A DNA stretch of 64,000 bases from Tubulanus polymorphus (lineage: Eukaryota; Nemertea; Palaeonemertea; Tubulaniformes; Tubulanidae): the NCBI RefSeq assembly GCF_964204645.1, contig NC_134030.1, positions 18,047,110 through 18,111,109 of the forward strand. The letters are read 5' to 3'. The position numbers and the translations under genes were made by a program. Position 1 is the first letter of the stretch; every line of letters starts with the position of its first letter. A model generated the notes under the pieces. That model worked only from the letters and a program-made list of their open reading frames with translations, did no database searches and had not been told where the DNA came from. This document shows positions 1 to 11,531 of this stretch, piece by piece.

Positions 1-1027
1 TAGTGCCACAATTCCAGTATACAGAAGAAACAATCTTTATTCTGTTGCTTTCCAGTAAGCTAATTCAGAGAACGACCGGCCTTTTCTATTGAATTCTGAT
101 GGCACAAATTTCGACAACTGTATAATTTTTTGAGAAATACTCGCAATGATGTGAGATGGCATGCTGCAGTTTAAAGGACCATTCAACCAAAACTTAATCA
201 GCCGTTTCACAACTCCAAGACAAACCAAATGCATATAATCCAGAGGAAAATGCGTAATCACATCTATAGGGAGGCGTGTAAAAGGAGAAACCCCTTGTTC
301 CTTCTAAATTGTTCCGAAGAATCAGCTTCATAAAACAGGCCAAAATGCTTTGCTACTTTTAAAAAGAGGGATGCCATCAACATTAACTAGTAATTTTAGC
401 TCACATGATACTACAAACCGGTTGGCTAGATTTTCAATCAAAAGACAAAGTGACCTCTGTAGACCAAAATGAAAATATGACCCACCGGAGAGAGATAATA
501 TTTCGTATGAATTGGAACGAGCCGTTTTTAGAAGGGTGCGAGAATCGCGAGGTAAATAAGGGTGATATGGCTGTAATAAGGAAAGAAGTTCTGACATTGA
601 AACAAGCGAAATAGAGTTTTTGACAGCCCACTCCTTTAACCTATCTTGTAAACTGTGATCATCAGTTTTATTAGAACGACGGGAATCGGATTCATCACCA
701 CTGGAATACAGTAGGCCTGGATTAGGTGTATCACCGCTACTGACATTGTCAGTGTCATCAATACTATTGTCGAACATCGTGAAATAAATTTCATCGCAGC
801 CACTTTGGTCAGGAATCTCATTTGAGTTCATTTCAGGTGTGATGGGCTGTGATGAGGTAGAGTTCATTACTCTGGTTTTCATTTAAAACAGAACCAGTTT
901 CATTGTTGTTAGGTCTACTCTCATCATCTGTAAATGACTGCATTATTTGATTAACCTCAGCCAATATTTGCCGGCGCTTTGTCCAAGAAGACACAGTAGT
1001 GTCATTTTTTTTTCTTTCAAATGACAT
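1..1027 (-). pseudogene. EnSpm/CACTA-like transposase-type protein, broken, cut by window edge
   Basis: Read on the minus strand, the start near 1027 gives an N-terminus with a WTKRRQILAEVNQIM stretch. After a frame change near 880 comes an acidic/serine-rich linker and then a conserved block that includes VNVDGIPLFKSS and FWPVL (about 328-400). After a further break and probable internal deletion comes a block with DYMHLVCLGVVKRL and YWKATE (37-261). The order and spacing of these blocks match a large family of animal transposase-derived proteins that I associate with EnSpm/CACTA transposons; the superfamily name is from memory and tentative. In-frame reading continues past a TAA at 37-39 into the window edge. 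With at least two frame changes and one stop, this is a decayed copy. Confidence 0.6.
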
Positions 1028-1045
1028 TTCAGCAGAGCGAAGCAA

Positions 1046-3290
1046 GAAAAGCCAGATGAGATGGAATTATTTTAACGTGAACGGGAAAACAAACAAGGCT
1101 TTTAGGCCTAGCCCATATAAGGAGGTCTCAACAGATCTAATATTTCTGTTCACCAATTAACCAAGAGTTTTGAAAAAAGTTATTTTACGATTAAAACGTG
1201 GCTTAGACTCGGGAAGAGGGTTAGGCCTATTAAAAAGGTAATTACGAATACGAGCCGTGGCCCGGATTTATTTTGGTGATAGGCCTACTGCTTTAAAATA
1301 CTGTGATTTTCCCTAACTATTAGCGATATAAAGATTCTCCGTAAACAATTGTTAGCTATTACCTCTTGATTGTCGGTCTCTTCAATGCTTGCGCGGATGG
1401 AAGAAGATTATGAATGCGAAAATTTACCATACAATACGACAAAAGAATTTCTCACGGCGTGCCGGTTTCTACTTTCGCTAATGGTTTGTACTAGTTCGCA
1501 ACCGTTCGAGACCGTCAAGTACTCACCATTGTAGAGTCGAATCCCACGCGCGCTACAAATAAAATTCACGCGACTTCCGAAACGATTTAAAGTTTATTTT
1601 CGTTTTTTTAAACAAATTGAAGTCTTTAAAAGTTGATTAGACGTAACATCTGTAAAAGAAGTTGGAGTGACTCTTTATTCAATGTCATGACCCCAGCATC
1701 GGAATGGCGTCATTTTCAGACGATTGTCCAACGTCGCAAATGATGACGTATAGAGAAAAAAATTATAGAATCGCAAATTGGCACACAATCTCAATTTTAT
1801 TTAACACACAATGCAACAGTGCTTTCAAAATGTAAAATGCTCATAAATTTTGAAAAAAGGTCGATATGAGCTGGTGAATTGACGTCTAGTTGATGTTGAA
1901 ATTCCGACGTCGGTAGGGTCAGTCGGCGACGATCATCTGACGTCATTCCAACGTCGCTGTGCTAGCTGGATACGTGTTGGAGATAAGAAAGTCGATACTT
2001 TTCCACCAAAATATCCACGCACTATTAAAAACAATAAGTTAACGCAGATTGCCGCGTTGCCAAATGATTAGCTGACCTCAATATGTTACTGCCAGGCAGC
2101 AGCAGTACAAACTGTTACAAAATATAAACCTAACTACGCTGGTTGCAACAATAACATTTTCTACAGGATCTCGTGCGCTTTGAATCGAATTCACGATCTT
2201 ACAGAAAACAACGCGTTCATTTGGAAACGATAAACTATTCAACAATAGTTATAATGAAGAGCATCCTATCGACGTCATTTTCTAGTTAAGCTCTGCATTC
2301 CGATGCAGAATAGAGAAATTTTAAAGATGTCGATACTTGTAAATAAGCAATGCAGATTTATGTCTTCATTAACCGAGAAAGCTTCTGAACGTCGTACATA
2401 TACGAGATTGATTTATCATCTACACTAGCGACACCCGGTGGATATTTGCTTGCAACATGAGGAATCATCGATTGCTACAATAGCGTTGCGGCTTCCCATC
2501 GCACCCGCAGGCAAAACAATCATCGGCACAGTTTGCCGCTGTATCAGACCAACCGAAACATCAGTTAGTTCATTCTAGAACAGCAGCAAACTTTCGATAT
2601 TTTAGCGACTACGTATATCAACCAGGAAAATCAACGAATAAACAGACCGATAATCAATTGCATTGAAATGATATCCTTTATTCATTAGAATCGTCGAATT
2701 ATCGACTCATAACAGATCCCTTATTTGGAGCAACAAGTTGTCGGGTTATAGTACGATTTATAACCACATTTTGTGGTATCCATTGCCGCAACCCACCTCA
2801 TAGAATCTTACACCTCGTTTGCCGTCAGCGCACGTACACGGAAAACGCCTTTTGGTTCTATGAGAAGATAATTCTGAAAGATAGAAAAAAAAAGTATCGT
2901 TTTCATATCGATCATTGTTTTGGAAAACGGTTTTTTAACCGGGCGTTGTACGTAGCGAAATGATGGGAACAAGCGATATTAACCACACCGGCACAATATC
3001 ATATCATATCATTCAGTGACCTCGTACCCCGTACCAAGTTTAATGAAATGGGCATTATTTGATGCGTGTAGAGCGCTATAGTCACCTATGACATCCTCTG
3101 ATGATTTAATTGACGATAATGATACTTTGTTTTAGTATCATCTAGTCCATTTCACCACCACATATTTTTCTCTAAAATCACAATTTACTATTCATTCATT
3201 AGTGAATCATGCACGTCTCAGTCCTCGCGTCAGTCAGCTGTTAGCGGTCTACAAACATCGAATAACCTGCGATTTCCTTTTAAACCCGGT
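1046..3290. other. Gene-free stretch
   Basis: No coding signal is convincing on either strand. The part from about 1680 to 1970 is unusually rich in GACGTC/AACGTCG words on both strands, as in decayed inverted-repeat transposons, but I could not delimit an element. A tRNA-B-box-like word (AGTCGAATCCC) sits near 1536. Confidence 0.4.
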
Positions 3291-3356
3291 TTGAGTTATG
3301 GATAGGTACATGATTTACTGCAGCTTTCTCGCTCATGGCCACAACGGATAACGGAG

Positions 3357-5453
3357 TCAGACGGATAACAGATAATACAGTAACAACTTAGGAGAATCGA
3401 CCAGTTTACGAATGGTAGAAAAGGTAACGAACATGTGAACAGAAACAGCGGCCATCGAAGCGAAAACGACCATCCAAATGTAGTGTTTAACAGCGGCCAT
3501 TGAAACGCATTGTAATCGATTACCAACGCCGACCAGGCTGGAAATGTGAAGAGTTTCAGCCAAGGCGAGAGTTACGCAGAGATTGACGGTAAGAGGTCGC
3601 AGATCGGGAATACTCAAATAGATTACGACCGTTATAAGGAGACTTACGACAGACAGACAGCTACAGGTGTACGTATACAGGAAATCAAGATCGGAAAATA
3701 ACGAACTAGCCGTTATTTTGAATTTCGAATCGTTGTGTCTTCTGCAAACCATGACTCCTGTACTAGAATACACTACTCACGCAATCGTTGATTTCAGTGG
3801 AACATTTACTCGATTTAACTATTCGAGTTTTTCCGCCGTCACTGGAAACTTGAAAAATTTTGTAATATATGAAATGCGTGTTCGACTGGGCTAGTAGCGG
3901 GCTACTACTGGTTAGGATCGTATCGTTTTCTGTACCGATGACGTCACAGCGGGTATTCTTCGTCAAACTCGTGGTCGACAAATCGTACCCGGAAACGGTC
4001 ACCCGGCTGCCATCTTTACCGAACTGACACGTGATCAACGACTCGTATTCGCGCGCGATTGATTCTATTGTGACGTCACCGAGGAATTCTTCGTGGTTGC
4101 TCAGCGTGAATTGGCGCCTGTACAACGATGAATCATTGAGTATAGATGAGATATTACCTATTTCTGTTATCTTTGATTTTTTCGCATCGCCGGAGCCACC
4201 GACGTTAAAGTACCACAATCCGTATAGAAATTTTCTCATACCTAATCGTTGCGTTTCGTTGAATGCGATAAAAATGAGAAGTGAACGCGAACTGATATCT
4301 TAGGCCATTCGTTCTCATCAAGCCGACAGACGGTGGTACCCTGTAGTCGATATCCCCGTAAACAGCCGTATCGGCGACATCAACGCGTCTCCTGGTCGAA
4401 TATTTCGTTCATTTCCGAGCAGAAACATTCTTTCGGCGCCCACGAGATGACCGGCATTCCGGCGGTTCGAAATTCAACGCCCTTCGCCAGACTGAAATCG
4501 AGTGAAATGTTCAAACCGAATGTTTTCTGACCGGTTAGTTCGTAGTTACAAACAACGGTTTCGTTTAAAACCCTGTCACCCAGTTCACATTTCATACAGT
4601 AATAATTACGTTACGTTTTCACTCGTCCGCCGACTACAGCTGATATCGGGTTAAAAACCCGTCCGCATTTAGACCTCAAGTCCCGATCGGCTGACTCGTC
4701 GCACCGTGACGTCATGGCTACGCTACAGCGCATGCACGGTAGCAGTTCCATCCGACCTCCCCTGCGATGCTCGAAGGACAAACGACAATCTTCGGGCAGC
4801 CGAACTTTCGCGGCATCGTCGCTTAGAGACGAGTTGCGCATGCTCATGATGACGTCATCAATTCTTGTGGTGTTTACGCGCTGCAGTAGGAGCCTAGCCG
4901 GTTTGTATTGTATCGTTGAACCCGTGACACATTGCGCAATACATATTCTTAAACGGGAGCCAGTCTTCGATGTAGACAGGAATCGTGGTGGCAAGATTAC
5001 TGGACGGCGATTCGCAATAGCGACGCGCGTCTAAATTCAAGTCGAAATTTATCGGGCACCGACTGATCGCTACGAAACCTCTTGACCGATACGTCTCGAC
5101 TCCGATTCCGTCTATACAGTCTGGCCATCCAGTTTGTCGCATCATCCTTTTTAGTCTCGATTCGTCCGCGTCGCTTCTGACAATGCACTTTCCAATCAGG
5201 TTGCAACAGTTGTTGAACAGTTCGCAAATAGACAAATCAGCCGAACAACCTATGACTGGACAAACACGAACTAAATCGCCATCTTTATTCGTATCCGCTG
5301 ATGCTGCTTTGTAATCGGCGATCAGTTGGTCGTTTTTGGTGCCGCCTTTTCCGGGAATATTACGTTCCGGCATCCCGCGTGAGTGACCCGATTCTGGAAA
5401 CCGGCTATTCGGCATTCCAGTATCGGGAAATCGTTGGTACGCGATATAATGGT
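3357..5453 (-). pseudogene. Adhesion/Methuselah-like GPCR (class B-type 7TM), multiply broken
   Basis: On the minus strand a good acceptor (tttcag) precedes 5453, and an open stretch to about 4920 encodes a Cys-rich ectodomain ending in FKNMYCAMCHG, a signature of invertebrate orphan receptors of this type. The frame then shifts near 4910. It stops in frame at 4611 (TAA) and 4380 (TGA), continues through a Ser/Thr-rich ectodomain (3763-4239) and shifts again near 3765. After this shift the first membrane helices are readable: TM1 (LSVVSLLITVVIYLSI), TM2 (TVNLCVTLALAETLHI) and TM3, preceded by the conserved Cys and the HYIW motif of class B/adhesion receptors. Sequence after TM3 is lost. Four lesions in one exon-like block argue for a pseudogene rather than introns. 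A functional paralogue probably exists elsewhere. Confidence 0.72.
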
Positions 5454-6129
5454 CTGAAATAATCGATTTATATTAAGTTTTGTTTCGATAAAACACCAAG
5501 CGAATTGTGAATCAATTAACAAACAACACAGCGTTTCATTTAAGAAACCGACACTCAGAAAACGGCCTAAAACTTCGGTGAAAGTGAAAACAGGAAGCCA
5601 AATTTTTATGGAGTCTGCATAGCCCAATAAAAAGAGGCTATGCTAAAAAACATCGATCCCAGTCGATATATCAGTGATATAACGGAGTGTGAGATATCTC
5701 AGTCGAATTCCTGATCGCCCATCGCCGACCACACGCCACAGAAAAAAAGCATTTTCTTCTGTTATATCTGGTTTCTAATCACCGGCAATTTATTTTGCAA
5801 ATCATCGAATCTTTCCAAAATACGATGGAATTTTACATATTTTTTATACAAACAAGATTAGTCGCATTACTTCTCGGAAAAGAACGCAGCGTGAACTTAT
5901 TGTATATTTGTTTTTTTCTCTTGTTTTTCTCTTGTTTTCTTTTCTCCTGATTTTATTGTTTTGCATTTCCGCGAAAAAAAATATTGATTTATTTTGTTTG
6001 AATTGAATTGACTGCTGTGGTGACGGCGGGGATGGAGGCGATTTTTTCAAAAGAGAGTTTCCGCCATTTTGTTCGCAGTGCGCACAGTTTGCTGTATTTG
6101 TAAAGAAATACACGTGGAATCACTGAATG
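5454..6129. other. Gene-free stretch
   Basis: Upstream (minus strand) flank of the GPCR relic, followed by T- and A-rich sequence. No exon, RNA gene or repeat boundary could be supported. Confidence 0.4.
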
Positions 6130-6870
6130 TATGGTCGAGAGTGTACAGTATGGCGTCACTGTATTAGTGCCACGAGCAATCATCGCAAGATTGGGAATGA
6201 TTGCTCGAAGATTAGTATAGCACGGCCATGTACCCATGAAACAAATATCGAATGGTACCATCATTTGGCCCAACTTCATGTGCTTCATTTGGCCCATCAT
6301 GCGCTTCCTTTAAACAGTCCGAGACATTTAGGCATGAATAGAGGTACCACAGCCTGTAAACAGTCCGAGACATCATGCCGTGGTCATCCCAGAGATGGTG
6401 ACGTAGCCGCCCGAAGGACGCAATATTGCCTTGACAATGCGTTGAATGACTTCTTGGTCAATAGTGGCCGAGTTATACAGAATAATTCCAAGATAGCAGG
6501 AACTTTTTACTGGTTATAGAGCTGTACTCCAAACAAATGCTAGTGGTTCAACATGTATCTTGCCATGGGCTAGTTGGTACAATGCTTCGGTCTTTGTTGA
6601 AAATGTGAGACCAAAGCGCTTTGCTGCACGTGTTATGGAAATCTGTGACTGGAAATGGATCCGACAGATTTCCAGAATCCTAGACCCTAACCGTCATGCC
6701 ATTATGGAAGGACCAGATGAGAGAAATAAATTTATCCAGGCACCTTAACTTGTGTAGCAACCATGCGGACCTCCATGCTTAAAGATCTTTGCAGGGATAT
6801 CATCAGCACCTGAAGATTTGTCTGATGATGCCTGCTAAACAGCTGTTTTGACTTCTTGAAGTGATTGTAG
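6130..6870 (-). pseudogene. LINE reverse-transcriptase remnant (RTE-like craniate/invertebrate type)
   Basis: Minus-strand reading gives typical non-LTR reverse-transcriptase blocks in the correct order. First is EVKTAV followed by a GADDIPAKIFKHGG stretch (about 6790-6870). After a deletion comes AAKRFGLTFSTKTEALYQ (about 6570-6640), then SCYLGIILYNSATIDQEVI with QRIVKAI, and then a GRLRHHLWDDHG block with a frame change (about 6390). Two in-frame stops and an internal duplication of a 17-bp word (6312 and 6357) show decay. This short copy has no endonuclease or ORF1. Confidence 0.7.
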
Positions 6871-7069
6871 TAAGTAATGGGTTATGTCCCAATGAGTTAT
6901 AATGATATTTGGTATTGTACGGGTGTTTTAAACTTAGGTAATATCTAAAATTCACTAAATAATGTGGAGAAGATGGTAGAAGAAAAAATTGTTTCAAACT
7001 TGTGGGGCAAATTAAATATGCAGCTATATTTACCGAAAGAACACACAAAATGCTAAAACAAAAGATTTC

Positions 7070-7126
7070 GCGGACGCCATGGCAATATATCCCAACAAAT
7101 GCAGATTTTTCCGAGATATTCTGATA
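7070..7126 (+). repeat. Dispersed 57-bp repeat, copy 1
   Basis: Begins gcggacgccatggcaatat. It matches, with few changes, the reverse complement of 37,091-37,148, next to the 3' end of the LINE at 37-42 kb, so it may be the 3' tip of a related LINE family. Confidence 0.6.
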
Positions 7127-7179
7127 CCGTGTAAAGTTTACTTTTATTTCCGACAGTAAGATAGATCAATTTCCGACAC

Positions 7180-7834
7180 ACATATGTCACGACCGAATGG
7201 GGTCGATAAATTACTACGTGTCAAATCTATATATCTTCACTCAGCGTATCCTTGCTTTATTATGTTAGCTAGGCGTACCTTGCTCTGTTGACCGTAACGT
7301 TTACGGCATTTATAAGCCTTTACTAGCCATATATCGTGGCAATATATTATAAGCCTTTGCGAGTGTACTTCGCAGCTGCCACGAGCGCCCTTTGCCCGAT
7401 ACGTGGGCATATATTTTGTAGCTAACGCCTGCCAGTGGCTTATTGTATCTCCGGCTATACGTTCCGCGTCGATAATATCACTTTTTCCGGCTACAAGTGC
7501 CGAGGTTACTTCTCCGGCTACAAGTGCCGAGCGATTTTTCATCTTGTTTCCTACAAGTGCCGAGCGATTTTTCAGCTTGTTTCCTACAAGTGCCGAGCGA
7601 TTTTTCATCCTGTTTCCTACAAGTGCCGAGCGATTTTTCATCTTGTTCCCTGCAAGTGCCGCGATCCATTGCGGACCGCATGATTTGATGCAGCAAAGAT
7701 CATTATTGCGCCGAATATAAGTATCTGTCCGCTACTATCTGTATATAGTGTAAATAAACATATTCGTTTTCAACGTGACGAGTTTCCGTTATATGGTTTG
7801 AGGTTTCCCGGTCATGTGACCTCGTGACAACATA
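7180..7834. mobile_element. Solo LTR (7185-7829) with 5-bp target-site duplication
   Basis: The segment starts TGTCACGA and ends TCGTGACA, an inverted terminal 8-mer with TG...CA ends. It is flanked by the identical 5-bp direct repeat acata (7180-7184 and 7830-7834), the footprint of an LTR-retrotransposon integrase. An AATAAA is at 7753-7758. There is no internal gag-pol, so this is a solo LTR left by recombination between LTRs. The family (Gypsy- or BEL-like on the basis of the 5-bp duplication) cannot be decided. Confidence 0.85.
7515..7665. repeat. 33-bp tandem array inside the solo LTR
   Basis: Units beginning ctacaagtgccgagcgattt repeat about four times at 33-bp spacing, with degenerate partial units on both sides. 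Because 33 is a multiple of three, all frames look open and give 11-residue protein repeats on both strands. I regard those frames as a by-product, not genes. Confidence 0.85.
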
Positions 7835-8473
7835 TATAATGTGAATTCCATAATCAAGCCTCAAAGACCATATGGTTTCTTTTTGGTAATTTGGTTACAA
7901 AACCGTAGCCATGGCAACAACGGTAACAATGAAAATTGGCCACCGGTCATTTTCGTGTTCAGGGAAGTCCACTGAACAACCCCGCATGCGGTGCCAAGCT
8001 GTAACATGCTATGCATAATAAACCAAATTTCCGAACATAAGCTCCTCTACTGATGATAAGAAGGAAACAGATAAGAATAGTAAAACTGGTACAATTTGCT
8101 GACCTTTAGATAGGAATGAAGAATGAATGCGGTCTATTGATGAAACATATGTCATATCAAACCAGGGCCTTTCATTAAACTATTAGAGGATGGAGCTAGA
8201 AATATCTGATTTGAAGAAAAACGAGGGATCTGCCAAGAAATGGAGTTTAATAGCAAATTGAAGTGAGTATACAATTTCAAGGTGGAAAGGGAATATATAC
8301 TGTCTTATTATCTTGTTTATTTGGGTTATCATCTTTAAACTTTAAACATAGCTTTTTATCTCTCGTAAAATTCAAAGTCGATGATAGCGTTTCTATATGA
8401 ACACATACATGAGACGCGTGAGAAGAGCGCGGAGTTTACTGTACATTACATTCGATTCCAATTGTTTATTTCA

Positions 8474-8520
8474 AGGTGACACGTTAACGCCTTGAAGATG
8501 AAGAACTGGATCTGATATGT
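8474..8520 (+). pseudogene. Relic duplicate of the receptor's signal-peptide exon
   Basis: The sequence around the ATG at 8498 (gaagatgaagaactggatct) closely matches the start of the first coding exon at 11,435 (gagatgaagaattggatct), including part of the upstream flank. Here the third codon after GATCTG leads to stops at once. It is probably an old local duplication of the 5' end of the downstream gene. Confidence 0.5.
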
Positions 8521-8618
8521 TGACTGTATTTTCAAAATAGAATTGACCAATAAGATTTAGTCAAGGGCACATCGTGGTAGTTGTAAATATGGGGAACTTC
8601 TGTAGAGATCAGTTTTCA

Positions 8619-8834
8619 TAAATGAAGAAATCCCACACTTCGAATTTGAAATTATAAGATCAAATTTATAATTACGAAACCACAACGTTTCGGCTGTTGA
8701 CTAACAGCCATCATCAGGTGGAATGATTTGATGACCTGATGATGGCTGTTAGTCAACAGCCGAAACGTTGTGGTTTCGTAATTATAAATTTGATCGTATA
8801 ATTTCAAATTCGAAGTGTGGGATTTCTTCATTTA
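8619..8834. mobile_element. Near-perfect foldback element (about 100-bp arms)
   Basis: The left arm starting taaatgaagaaatcccac is the reverse complement of the right arm ending gtgggatttcttcattta, with only a few mismatches and a spacer of roughly 15 bp. Each arm contains CTGATGA, then a short self-complementary stem, then GAAAC (right arm: 8736-8742 and 8762-8766, + strand), the arrangement of a hammerhead-ribozyme core. No coding capacity. Confidence 0.85.
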
Positions 8835-8839
8835 TCTAC

Positions 8840-10450
8840 AGTTTACACGGATTATAGTGTTTATTCGACAACTAATCAGTTCATATTCGAGAGACAAATA
8901 AAAGAACAGCATATAACGATAATCTGTAACTTTTGTTGGCCTCATTTCGTAATTTAGGATAGATAAAGATATTTCATTATATTATCATTATTAATCTCAA
9001 AAATTATCATTTTCGTGTATCTTATGCATTTATCATTTAACCATGCATTTTATGTTATATCTTCTTGTCGCAAACTGAAGACAGTGTACGTTTTACTCAA
9101 GTGATCATCGACTCAGCGTTTGTTCCTATTTTTACAATAATTTGACATCTGTTTCTGAGCAGTTGTAATAGTAATTTCTTTCAGACATGTCAAGAACGTG
9201 TCTAGTTTATGAAAGATATACATTAATATTTCAGAGTTTTGTAGGGAGTCAGAGTTAGATTTTCATCTTCTATGGATCCTCGCTTTGACTTGGAATTTCC
9301 ATACTCAATATTTGAAAAACACCAAGATTTTGTTAACCTTAAATTGGCTAGTTGATATGAACTATGGTTTCATCGGAGTTGGACTTTGTCGTCTTATTTA
9401 TCCAGGACCTGGAGCTTTAAATCGAACCGACGTACTATAGGTGGAATAGAGTGAAAAAGTAGCCAGGAGGCGAGGAAGAGAGAAAAAGTAGCCAGGGCCG
9501 CGGAGGTGAGAATTCACCCTTTCGCACCGAAGACGCCGACTTATTACAGTATACTCATCAGAGACGTAGATTCGTCAATATCATATACAATATGTCTTAA
9601 GCTTCTTAATTTCATATTTTTTTCGCGTATAACCTTCGGATCTTGAACTGGTTTCTTTGGTAATTCAAAAATGGACTTCCCATAGAAGCCTAATCCATTA
9701 GATTTCTCATACAAAAAATGTAACAGTTACGTCAGTTTGAAAGAAGTAGATAAGTTAAAGAATGCCGCGCACTGCTGACTGATATGCAACTTACGTGACA
9801 TGTGTCATCCAATCAGCAGTCTCTTTGTTTTCACATGCAAAATTTATATAACGAGATATTTAAAATTTATATATTTATATGTCTCTTATTGGGCACAGAC
9901 GACGGCATTGCGCCACACCACGTGATTGTTATTATTCAATAAGCCGCATGAACTTACGGTTGACGTATTGTATTCGAGTTGACGCCTGGCGCAGCTAACG
10001 ACGTGGCGAGAGAAAGTGAAAGAAACCAACAAGGTACTTTTTGTTAACGAAAAATGGTAATAAAAGTGACAAATTTCTGTTGATTTTTGTAGGCCTACAA
10101 TTAGGCGATATTGATCACCGATAGAAATCAGGCCTAAAAATGTGCCCTGACGACGTGGCGTGTGCGTATCACCTTGAGAGTTGACCTTGTCCCGCCTTAA
10201 ATAGAATGCCTTCTTAATATTTTTTTGGTGTATTTAGTTGTTCAGTGTGTTAAAGGACGAAATTACTATTAATAAATCCTTGTTACACCTGAAGAGAGAT
10301 TATAGGTCTATTTTACTCGTTCTTATTCTGATGCACATAATCAGTAACCATGAGACACGTTTATTAATGCACCCTTTTGGGTCGAGAACACTATGTACAT
10401 AGAAGTACATGACGTATTTACATATGTTTCAAATTATTTCATAATAAATG
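8840..10450. other. Gene-free stretch
   Basis: Only AT-rich unique-looking sequence plus a short direct repeat (agagtgaaaaagtagccagg, 9447 and again near 9480). No exon with both splice sites was found. Confidence 0.35.
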
Positions 10451-11080
10451 CAGTCTCAAATGTTTTGTGACTTTCTCAAAATGTATCAAAAATTTAACTA
10501 ATTTTTAGTTCATAAGTCCTCAAATATTCATAAATGAACAGTTAAAAATTGTTGAAACATGTCGACTCTGCCGTAAAATCAACCTATTAACAGTCCGGAA
10601 TTTGGGATAATATTGGGCTTTAGAGAACATAATGCTCCCGAGGTCTTCACATTTACAGAAAAGATTACGTAAGTGATTCACGCGCAGCGCGTGATAGGCG
10701 CACAATAGAAATCTGAGCCGCGCGTTCTTTGAGTGTCACCAATTAAGAGGACCACTATTGTGAAAATTGACCTTGGGAGGAATATTGCTCCCAATGTCAA
10801 TCGATGGAAACTTGACCATGGGGTCCGATATTTTAACAATTGACTTTGGGAGGAATATTCCTCCGAATGTCAAACGAAGGAAACTGGACCTGGTCTGATA
10901 TTCGAAATATTGTCATATGATTATCCCAAATTCCGGACTGTTAATAGGTTGATTTAACGGCAGAGTCGACATGTTTCAACAATTTTTAACTGTTCATTTA
11001 TGAATATTTGAGGACTTATGAACTAAAAATTAGTTAAATTTTTGATACATTTTGAGCAAGTCACAAAACAGTTGAGACTG
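10451..11080. mobile_element. Non-autonomous DNA element with 161-bp terminal inverted repeats
   Basis: Arms 10,451-10,611 and 10,920-11,080 are reverse complements with very few mismatches; the outer ends are cagtctcaa/ttgagactg. The interior holds two diverged copies of a 45-bp direct repeat (around gggaggaatatt, 10,775 and 10,847). No transposase is present and no clear target duplication is visible. Confidence 0.85.
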
Positions 11081-11434
11081 CGTTAATAGCAATAATAATG
11101 CGTATTTAGAAATACCCTTGTTTCTCATCAGCTCTTTTTTGGATAAGATTGCGCGTGAATTTGTTCAGAGAACACTAAATTGTGTATAGTTAAATCATAT
11201 CCTAAATAAGGTTCTTAATATTAGGGTGACTAATATTAATTGGCGGATAATAGAAACTACTCTACAAGAAAGAATGATATAACATATAAGATAAAATTTA
11301 TTTAGGGAATAGATTACGTAAAATAAAAACAACCGATAAAAACTGGTTGTTGAACTTAAGATAGGAATAAAGATCACGTATTTTTATGTACCAATTCTGG
11401 GCCGTTCATTTACTCTAAAGGTAACGCATTGGAG

Positions 11435-11531
11435 ATGAAGAATTGGATCTGGTTGTTATTCGATGTAATTCTACTGCTGACAATCTCGTTCAATTCAGAA
11501 GCTGTATCGGTACGAAATAAGAGAAATACTG
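11435..11531 (+). CDS. Receptor exon 1: signal peptide
   Basis: Encodes MKNWIWLLFDVILLLTISF followed by NSEAVSVRNKR and so on: a short polar start, a hydrophobic core and a small-residue cleavage region, then a basic RNKR site. Donor ACTG|gtgagt leaves phase 1. Confidence 0.8.

Noticed and set aside
6127-6519. Plus-strand frame of 130 residues
   Set aside because: It is antisense to clear reverse-transcriptase motifs on the minus strand.
7237-7720. Several overlapping open frames with 11-residue repeats on both strands
   Set aside because: They are produced by the 33-bp tandem array within the solo LTR; the same repeat is open in many frames and has no conserved domain.
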